Origin: Pteria penguin
Lineage: Eukaryota > Mollusca > Bivalvia > Pterioida > Pteriidae
Assembly (NCBI GenBank): GCA_035048485.1
Contig: CM068580.1
Coordinates: 52,368,975-52,432,974, forward strand
Reading direction: 5' to 3'
Length of the DNA stretch: 64,000 nucleotides
The translations under genes and the position numbers were made by a program. Positions within the stretch are counted from its first letter, which is position 1; every line of letters begins with the position of its first letter. Under the pieces are notes generated by a model. That model worked only from the letters and a program-made list of their open reading frames with translations, made no database searches and had not been told where the DNA came from. Below, one piece after another: positions 24,687-36,100 of the stretch.

Positions 24687-27600
24687 TAATTATTATTATT
24701 ACAATAATAATAATAATAATAATGTATTATTATTTATAAATCTCATTTTAAATCCCCAACCACACAGTAGCGCCCAACTTTTAAAACAAAGAAGGAGCGT
24801 CTAAAATCTGTCTATTTATATCCCTCCTCTCGTTGTATTCATATTGTAACTATTGTATTAGATATACCGGTATATACCATTGGCGGATTTGAGGGGGACG
24901 CCCCCCCCCCTTTCGCCACATATAAATTTACGAGTAAAAATCCAGATTTAGCACCAAAAATGACCGAGTAATTTGGCTAATACACGTGTGGGCCCCTCCT
25001 TTTCGAAATTCTGGATCCGCCACTGTACAATGAACTGTAGAATGACATTATAGCATTATCAGTGTTGAAACAGCACTAAACTCAAACATGCCATTGAGAA
25101 AAGAGTAACCCCCACGCCGAAAACAGGAAGTCATTAGCTCGATAATACATTAATATACCACTTAAAGAGATAATCTTGCACTTTTCATTCCTGGGAAAAT
25201 TTATGTACATTCTCAGCCGGTACATTTTGCAAAACACATGGGCGTTAGGAAAGGGAATAAACCTTTCATGAACCCCTCAGATGTCGGTAATGGTAAATTT
25301 GACAGTTTTATATGATGTCTCCCCATATACATTGTACCATATGAAGTTTATCCAAGGATTCGTTGTATCCACTTTCACACTTGCTGAACGTTCATTTCAT
25401 CAAACCCCTGTATGAGCGCCTCATTGAGAGTAGCCCCATTTTTGTATTCCAAAATCACGCGCTGTGCACGTGTATATTCTCAAAGATGCAGCATTAGTTT
25501 CTTGCGAATATCCTTTAGATTTCGATGACATCCCGTAAATTCACTTCTTTTCATACCTTATACTACATGCCTACTATATGCAGATTATTGAAAGAAAAAA
25601 TGCACAGAAATTAGAACATGACATTCCTTAGAGATGACATCATTACATACAAACCGTCGATACGTATACATCATCTGCATAAACGGTCGATGTATGTACA
25701 TAAACCGTCGATATATGTGCATGTAAATAAACCGTCGATTTACATGTATGTGCATGCACTTAACCTGTCCAGGATTGGAGTATTCTACTCAAACACTTTC
25801 TTCATTTTCACTACTTTTTATACCGACATGACAAGTTTTCTTTTCTTCCACAATTCTTTTCAGTGACCAACCGATATAAGACCAATTGTCCATAGGTTCA
25901 ATATTAGCAATAGTCCGAAGGTCCTACAATCCGAAGGCATTTAGAGAGGGGGCGGGCCCCTTTTCGCAACATATTTACAAGTAAAAATCCAGATTTGGCA
26001 CCTAAATGGCAGAGTAATTTGGCATGTCCCCCCCCCTTTTCTGAAATTCCGGATCCGCCACTGGAATGTCTGAGGTTCGATACTCCGAAAATTCAATTTA
26101 ACGTAAAGGCATGTATAATAGAGTAAAGTAGTAAGTAAAACTTTGTATTCTAATTCTCATTTGCGAAATGACCGTTTACTAATTCGCTGCTGTGATTTTT
26201 TTTCAAGCGGACGACCATTTGATCCTGAGAAGGGAGGCGGGACTGGCAAATTTATCCACTCGGTGAAAGACACATTCATCATAGCTGAACTATTTCCTTC
26301 TCAATGTCATAAACAAAACGGAGGAAGATGTCATGTTCTAATTTTTGAATTTACTTGGGGGTGGTAATGTTCTAATTTTTGTATTTACCACCCCCAAGTA
26401 AATTCAAAAATTAGAACATGACAAAGATATACCAGTCTACTTAAGGACAGGTCTAGTCTAGATTTTTTTTTTTTTTTGAGTCTTCGGACAATAGGATTTT
26501 CGGACTGTTGGACCTTTGCACTAATAAATTACAGAAGTTTCAGACTATTGGGCCTTCGGACTATTGGACCACCGGAAGATCGGGTGGTAACCTTTTCTGT
26601 TCTTCGGAGATTGACATTCTTTACGAAATGAGATTTTATATTTTATTATGCCACCCCATGTTAGATGTAATGTTTATGCAATATTATAACATGGTTGTGT
26701 TGTGTTAAATATATAAGACGTGTAAAGAATATTGTCCCATGACATATTTGTAGTTTGGAAAATTAAAACATGCATGAATGACTATTATAAAATACAAATA
26801 TGTCATAGGACAATATATTTTCACTCTGCTTTGAGAATCGTTTTGTTTTGCATGATTTTGTACATAAAGAAATTTATATTATGTCAAGAGGTTATGTATA
26901 GATGTATACAGATAATGCATAGGGACTGTATCTTGAGCAATGCAGAAATATAGTTTTACAGCATTTTGTAACCTTCCGCTACATAGCACATCATACATGA
27001 AACAGGATTTTAAGTACACACATCATCCTAATGATATCTACACGTCGGGGTGTCTTCCCACTTAGCCAATATTTGGTATTTTCGTTCTATGCTCAGGTAA
27101 GGCAAAGAAATATTGGCTAAGTGGGAATTGGGTATCAGGTAGAACAATAGATGATAATTGGCGTATTTGCTATAGTCTGTTTTATAATTGACGTTGCGTA
27201 CAGGTAATATATAATATAAACCATACAAGAATATTGAAGAAAAACATAAGTCATATCAGTTTAATATCAGTGTTTAATCATGAAAATTTAACAAAAAGAT
27301 TCATCTTGATATGATCAACTTTACACAAAGTAAGTTTTGGTAATATAACTGCATAATCTATGAAATCATATACATTGTAAATAAATAAATATCACATTTA
27401 TTCCATCATGTTAAATATAATTAGTACAATTATTGAAGAGAACACAATATCATTTAAATTCCAGGTTGATGAAATCGAAGAATATCGTTGCATATAAGCC
27501 GGCGTGGCCTAGTGGTATCGCGCTGGACTCCTGATCGGGAGGCCGGGGTTCGAGTCCCGCTCTGGTCATGTCGGTGTCCTGCATTTCCAATGAGACAGTA

Positions 27601-30600
27601 AAAACTGAGACCCCGTGTCGTGGTATGCATGGCACGTTAAAGATTCCTCACTACTGCGGATGGGTCCGTTGCAAGCGTCAAAATTTGTATGCCCCGCATC
27701 AGGCAGATGCCGTCACCGAGAAATATTCGTGATGTGGCGTTAAACAAAAATCAATCAATCAATCGTTGCATACACTTTAATTTTGTTATCACATGAATAT
27801 GATGCAAATTGGAAGTGATTCAAATGAAGATCAATACAAAATCACACAATTCTATTCGAAATTGACGGGATAAGATACGGAGTCTGCAAACTGAAGCACA
27901 CCTATTTCACTATTCCTGAATTTGGCTTTCAGCTGGCGCAATCTTGATTCTAGCATTCTGTATTTCTTTTTTCGGGGACGCACGATTCCTCCAGCTGGGA
28001 GTTGAATGAATTTCGATTCGTTGCATGCTTGCTTTTTTTGCAAAAGTTTGATGAACACAAAGACATTGGGATGGGGACGCTGTGCCATCTGATTGAACTT
28101 GTGGTGCCACACTTCTACTGCATTTGTTGTTCTAGGTCCTTCATTATCATAATGGTTCTAAATAAGTAACTTTAACCCGCGCATTCGCCATGATGTTGTC
28201 TCATACAGATCGAATTTCAAAATGAACATATACACTTACGTTCATGCTAATTTATTGTAAGAGTTAATTATCGATTATTAATTAAAAATTACCAACAGTT
28301 AACATATTTAAGTTGCGGGGATCATCTTTATAATCTTTTTTTTCTGCCTGAAAATATGCTTATTAAATATGATAAATTTCTATCAGATTGGAATCTGAAT
28401 CTAAAGCTAAATTATATACATCGATCACTGAAATAGTACTACGCATGTAAATGTACTAGCTAAAAATAACACATCTTTAAAAGTGTCTATAAGCATTCTT
28501 CTTTATACATTCTTTTATTTCCTTTTCTTAAACTAATTCACTTAAAATTTAAGATATCTAGTTAAAATTCATGTCAGCTTGGAGTAAATTGAATTTAATT
28601 TAATCCAAGATATAAAAGATGATTATTAATCAATAGTAATTTTATATATTTATTTAATCTTAAAAACAAATTTTTCCACAATAATAGATCTATAATTTTA
28701 TAAAAGATTCTATAAATATTTATCAAAATGCGTAACTCTATTAATAATTCCCTTAATTATAAACAATTATAGAATAGACTATAGCATAAAAACCGTCCAG
28801 GTAAGAAATCTGAAATATTGGCTACGTGGGAATACGGAATTTCAAAATATTGGCTAGGTGGGAATGAACCCACGTCGGTAGTCTTGAACGACCGGGGCAA
28901 AAATGGTTCAGTGATCATCTGGCAGTGTCCGTGAAGATTGTTTTAGTACATTTAATGATTATGAATCCAACATAACCTATTTCAGGAACAAAGGAACGCC
29001 AGCCATTATCTTATTTTATGTGTCTGCTTCAGTTCCAGATAAAATAACATTCGTAATATGGTTTTATTACAGATGCACACCAAACATTCAATTTGTTCGA
29101 CAAGAAAGGAACGGGGGAAGTATCCACAAAGGAATTGGAGAAAGTCTTCAAAAGTTTAGCACTTCAAGTGGACGATGAAAAGTTAAAGGCATGGAGCGAT
29201 GAACTTGACGAAGAAGGTGACTTACTGAAAGATCTTCCCCTTTTAATCACCTGCGCCAAAATGCATATTCCTCCTTCTTTGGATATTTTTGTAACGTGGG
29301 CATAACTCACATGACCACATTAGAGGTCATCTACTCCTCATAATCACCCACAAACAAAATTTTTCCATTCAAAAGTTTGTGTCTAATGATTAACAGATAT
29401 GTCACTTGTCTTCATTTAATTTAGACATCAGTATTAACTGACACAAAACTTCATCAAAACAAATATGCCAAAGACAGGTATCCTAATTATAACTTATTTC
29501 TTTGACCTAGACATCCTTAAGACGTATCTGTATACCAAATATCAAGTCAATATATCTAGCTGTTTCTGAAAAATGAAGAGAACTGCTAATTGTAAAGTCC
29601 AAGGAGGAGAACTCTCACAGAAATTATTGAACCATAATAAACATATCTGAACTCGACCTAAATATCCTTTAGATGTATGAGTATATCAAATATAAATTTA
29701 ATGTCTTTATTGGTTCGAGAAATAATGTGCGGAAACTGGTAATTAAAAAAAAAATCCTTAATTCAAAGGGAAAAACTCTGACAAAAATTATTGAACCATA
29801 ACTGAATTTTTAACATGTCTAGATATCCTTACGATGTATCTGTATGCAAAATATCAATGGAGTATCTCTATCCATTCCTGAGATAATAAGCGGAAACGGC
29901 TAAATTTAAGAAATTTTCTAAGTCAAAGGGGATAGCTGTCACAAAAATTATTGAACTATAACCAAGTTTGAACTCGACGTAGATATCCTTGAGGTGTATC
30001 TGTACACCAAATATCAATTCAATATCTTCAATAGTTCCAGAGATAATGAGCGGAAACTGTAAATGGACCGACCGACATCAGTACAGACCGACAGCAGACC
30101 CCCCCCCCTGGATTCTGGATGTTATAAACTCGAGTGTCTTTCACTTTATTGAAACCAAAGTTGGATATATCCTTATTTACCAAGAGTGGTAGAACCCTAT
30201 TGATTTTGGGGTCCAAATGTCTAAATCACAGCTGATAAAAAGGACTAGAAATTATTTGTTTCCAGGTGATTTTCATATATTATCATATATATCATTAACT
30301 GCTCACCAGAATTTGATCATATCTCCCATATTTTACAAGTCAAGTTCTTTTAAATAAAGGCAATTTAAAATCTTATCAAATGGAAGAATTCCTATAGATT
30401 TGTGGGTTAATATGTCAAAAGGCAAGGTCACAACTGGTATTATTTAGAGGAGTTATGGCTTATGAAACATATAATTATGCCCCCCCCCCCCCGCCTTTCG
30501 AATAAGAGGGGTATATTGTTTTGCTGCTGTCGGTCGGTCGGTAGATCCGTAACCTGAGCCGTTTCCGTCCATTATCTCTGCAACGTATGCACATATTGAA

Positions 30601-33122
30601 ATGAAATTGGGCATTCAGATACCTTACGAAAATATCTAGGTCAAATGATTTGTTTCCATTGTTCACTATCTCTGCAATGGGTGCATATATTGAAAAGAAA
30701 TTTGGCACACAAATACATCATGAGCATATCTAGGTCATGTTCTAATTTTGTTACCATCAAACAATTTTCGACAGAGTAACACACCTTGAACTTAGAAAAA
30801 TTCCAATAATTCACAGTTTCTATTATATGTGTGCATATATTGAAATAATTATTTTCATATGTGAGTTGGTTATGAGTAGTAGATGACCCCTGTTGATTTT
30901 CAGGTCAAAAGGTTAAAGGTCATCGAGTGCAAAGCAGTACTGTGTATAATCAGTGCAAGCCAAATATCTTAAGAACCCTTTGCTTGACAGTGATATTTCA
31001 TATGTAGGTTGGTTATGAGTAGTGGGTAACCCTATTGATTTATAGGTCAAAAGGTCACAGGTCACCGATTGCAATGCAGTATTTGCGGTGTTTACATTCA
31101 GGCACTTGCGTTATTTACATTTAGGTGCTTGCGGTGTTTACATTCAGGGGCTTGCGGTATTTAGAAGTAATGTAGCTCAGTAGCCAATATGCGTGTTGCG
31201 TAGTCTAGAGGCCGTAGGATGAAGTCCTATCGGCGGCTCGTGTCATGTCTTTAGAATGATAATTTAACTGAAATCACTGTTTACAGTAGATATTGATTGA
31301 ATGATTGATTTTATATAACGAACAGAAATGCAACTTTTGGTTTTACATCCTGATTTTTCGATAAAAACAATGCCAGTGGAGAGGGGGGAATCGTTTGAGA
31401 GACTCAAATAAATAAATAAATAGGATTGGTGCTTGAGGTTTTAAGTGTACGACATGACATTAAAAATCGTAGTCTAAAACTGTTCCCAAGAACGATATTC
31501 GGATCTTCTTGCTTCTGTCTTTGTAATTTGACTGTTAATCTTTGCTAAGCATCCCATTGTTAATCTTGAAAAGATATTACTGTATTACGAGTATAACTGT
31601 TAATAAGTCTAAGATATTATATCGGAAAGCTTTCTTATCGGAATATCTTAATTTGAACAATAAATTACACTATTTTAGCCACTGGATTTTTCACTTGGGA
31701 TATGTTCAAAATCCTTTTTGAAAGAAAATTAAAGACGGACGAAGATGAGCGTGAATTAAGAGAAGCTTTCAGAGTTTTAGATAAAGGAAACAAAGGCACT
31801 ATTCCAGTAGAAGATTTACGATGGATCTTAAAATCGCTAGGAGACGATTTAACTGATGAAGAATTAGACGAAATGATTGCAGAAACAGATACGGATGGTT
31901 CTGGAACAGTAGACTATGAAGGTGAGAAATGATTCTTTGCTTATTTATATATTATTTATTTATTCATTCATTTATGAGAAATAAATAATTAAAACACTCT
32001 ATTCACAGTTTTCGGCAATCTGGCCTTTATCAAGTGGAATAAAAAATGTTAAATTCGAACAATTCGAACGTTACAAATCTTCACGGATCGATAGATACAA
32101 AATCTTTTACAGTTATTACTAAATGTTTTAAAATTTTAGTATAATTTGATTATTTCCACATTGACCGTATAACGTATGTATAAACGCAAGGAGCAAAATT
32201 TAGTCTGTTTCTGTGTAGACAATGTCCCTTCGATTAAAGTTGTATACCATACTAATTTCAAAAATTAGGGCATGTGAAGCAAAAACTGTATTTTTCTCGT
32301 ATGGCTGAAGTTATTAACTTTGCGTTTATAACATTTTTTATTGCTTCAAACTTTTGGAGATATCAAAATAAAAAGAAAATACTTTGTAAATAAAGAGGGT
32401 ATTCCATAAATACAACCATGACCTGATTTTGCGCATGCGCAGTTTAATCAAAACAAATACGATGAGGGGAGACTCCAAAAGAAAACAGTTTCAATAAATA
32501 CTAACTAGAGCAGTCTTGAATGCAGATTTTAAAAGTTACTCGTCAAGTTTATTTACCTCGCCCTCCCATGATGCGGCTTCCGAATTAGATCACGTGATAA
32601 GTTGGTTGTAAACATTCTGTTTACAAACATCGCGTTTTACACAGCCGTATCTTGCTTAATACGACGAATTTGATCACAACATTTGCAAGGATCTTTTTTA
32701 AATATGTTTTAGGCTTACATATATAATGAAAACAATTTAGAATAAATTTACCTATAATATGCGAACATAGGGTTTACAGCTTTAAAACATAATCGGGACC
32801 GCACGTAAGCACAACTGCGGTTCGATCTATATATCGAGTGATTTCTGACTGGAATAAGTTTTCTGTCTATAGGTGTATCGATAGACAGAATTTTTTTTAG
32901 TCATTTCTTAAGAGTAACAAATTCTTATAATAACATTTATTCTCCACAATGTTTTTAAAAGTACGATTACGTTTAATGAAGTGAAATATAAATAACGTCA
33001 CAATAATCACGTGATGTCAAGTCATTAGAAACTTTTTTTTCAAAATGATTACAGCTTAATAATTAGTAATAATTAGAAGATTGTAAAACTGGTATCAGAT
33101 GAATAGTCTCTGTCTGTCTGTC

Positions 33123-33162
<40 letters not shown>

Positions 33163-36100
33163 TACATTATATTCTGACATGTAATGCCGAAATGTATTTT
33201 ACTTATATTATTGAGCCTTTTCGTATTTACCCTCTGGGTAGGTATTTTAAAGGTCTTTTCTTTGATCATACTCGGTCTTTTCGTTTTACAGAGTTACTTC
33301 CTATTTGGGAAGGTATCTCACGTAAAACAATTATGACGTCATCAAAATTCCTATGAAAACGTAATAGACCATATTCCGATTTTGATAATTGCTGTCTTTT
33401 TGTCCGAGCTGATACATTTTGGCGTTGTTTTTCATAGTGACGTCATAACGCATGACATAGATTCATTATAACGTCAATATGAAAAACAACGCCAAAAGGT
33501 ATTAGCTCGGACAAAAAGACAGCAATTATCAAAATCAGAATATGGTCTATTTGTAGACTGAGTTTAGATCAATTACAATAGAATTTGATGACGTCATAAT
33601 TGTTTTACATCAGTGGACCGTTTCACAAAGAATCATAAGTATTTTCCGTACGTATTTTACTTACGGATTCTTCCCGGGTTGCGCCACTATGTTTAAGAGG
33701 TTGGTAACCTCCTGCTTCCATGTCGCGATATAACTGAAATATTGTTGAAAGCGACGTAAAACACCAATCAACCAACCAACCGACTTACGGATTCCTTAAG
33801 TAAATCCGTACGTACGTTTCACCAACTTTTCCATAACTTTATGGAAAATCCGCAAGAGTTACGGAATTTCTTTTTTCATCAGTATCGATGCCGAGCGCAT
33901 TTTCACTAACATTTGGAGTAAACAATCCATTTTCAGTTTAAACAACGATGGACGTGGTTATAAAACGGCGTCATTGATTGACTGCATTGACTGCATTCTT
34001 GTTTAACCATTAGAGTGCCAATGTTTTTGAAAAGGCAAGATTTATGTCATGCAGCAGTGGATGACGTCATTGTGACGTTATGTCGTGGCGTGTCGCACCT
34101 GCTGTATGCGCTCTGTGGAAAAGTATGGTATCTTTGAGCTGTTATATCTCAGGACTGGTTCATAGTAGAGGCATGCTTTGCACATCATTAAAAAGAAAGC
34201 ATTTTAAACTTTTAATTGATATTAAGATATTGCTATTGACATATTCATTGAAGTAGTTATATATGTACCACAAAGGCAGATTTTACAATGAAATATATGT
34301 ATTTGTTTTCCAAATAGTCTCAATTTCCCCAAAGCAAGGTTTTAAACTTGCTACGCGAGTACGACTTGGGAAGGGACGTATCACAAACGCTTGGCTCGTG
34401 AGGATGAATAACCTCTGAATGCGTGGATATGGCGTGCTTTGTAAATCTGGCGAAGGGATAATACCCAGGATGCTGAAATATAATGAAGAATAGATTAAAT
34501 CCGAGAGAAATATGGTGTCACAAAGGAGACGGGCAAGATATTTTTATACACGTGATAATTACTCCAGCACACGCGATATGTACAAAAATGGTAGTCTTTG
34601 TGACAGACTAACGGCCGATTGAGATTTGATGTCCCCTAGCTTTCGCCAAAGTTGGGTAACAATAATTTGTGTATGCCTAAGATTAGGGGAGTGTTATAGG
34701 TCAACCTTTAAACAGACGCATAAAATGTGAGAAATTTCAAAAGTGGAGAAGATCACGTTATCACGTCCAAAAAGCAAACTGTTGCAATGCAAAACGCCCG
34801 TTGTATATAGAGTTGAACCTATAAGAATGCTTAGGTTTGGTACTGAAAGGGTTTTGAGCACTCTGCATGTGTCTTAGACAGGACCTTCGGAATGGAAGTT
34901 TTCAACATCATAGCTCCAAGATATACGATTCGTCATGACAAGACGTAATCTACATGTATACGCAAGTACTCTCGCATTGTCCGTTTATTCTGTAGATGTT
35001 TTTCTTCTACATGAAAAGAAAAAATGTGGAAAGGAATAAAATATAACCTTGTAATAAGAAACATCATTTGGATGATTCACTATAAAAATCTATAATTTAT
35101 AAATCAAGAAAAAAAAATATTCAAAAGACGAGGTCAGTGTCTATTCCAGTGTCTACTTCAATGGATACTGTCTGGAAGGGGACACATGATAATTGTTTTA
35201 AACAGTGCGCCCCGCCCCCTCCCTGGATCTGCGCCTATAGGGCTTTCGTTTTTAAACTAGATGAGAACTATTCTGGCCTTGGGACTAGTCATACAATCAG
35301 CGACATACACTACAATTATATAATCGAAATATGCCTTTTGTCACTAACTTCATATTTTTGTGTCACTGTCAGCCCGTTTTGCAAAAGCGGATCAAGAACC
35401 TTTCAACAGCTTAGTCAAATCTCTCTGTCCAACTGTCGTCTCCTAGTCGTTGATAGACCGGAATGAAATTTATGGACTAATATGCAGAGACGCCCCTGTT
35501 GAAATCTCCAATGTAAAGATAATTTTAGTATACAGTACGGGTAATTGTTGGATAGTTTTGTTTTTGTTTGTGTCGTTATACTTGCTAAAATATTATCAAT
35601 ACTTATATAATGGCCAGAATAGAATGTGACCTATATGTGGGTGGATCTATATCCCTCTTGACCACGTCCACCAAATTAAGGAGGCGCTCTCGTGATAGGC
35701 GATATCGCTATATCAACTTACTGTCATTCAGGGTGTCCAGCACTTGACGTCTTGAGTCCTGTCGCGAAATACTCTTTTTTTCTTTGCTTGTCTGCTGCTG
35801 TATTAATTAAAAACACAGCAACCATATTTATGGAAAAATAGCACTTAAGGAAATTCCTTAAGTTGTTACGACACCTTTTAGCTGTCCATAAAGTTACGGA
35901 TTTTCCGTAACGAAAATTTAACATAAGTCATGTTATGATTCTTTGTGAAACGGACTTAAGGAATTTTTTTGTACGTAAGTAAAATATCGTACGTATGATT
36001 CTTTGTGAAACGGCCTGCAGATACCGTCCCAAATGGGAAGTAACTCTGTAAAACGAAAAGACCGAATATGATATAGGCGAGACTTTCCAACTCTATTGGA

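Larger units (their letters stand above)
33265..36072. mobile_element. Foldback element holding nested insertions
   Basis: The outer arms are 33265-33360 and, split in two, 33558-33613 plus 36018-36072 (shared GATGACGTCATAATTGTTTTAC and CAAATGGGAAGTAACTCTG-like blocks, inverted). A 187 bp palindrome (33364-33550) lies between the arms and a 2.4 kb element (33614-36017) splits the right arm. A single related arm with the same blocks is found at about 40505-40651, next to the large minisatellite. Confidence 0.65.
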
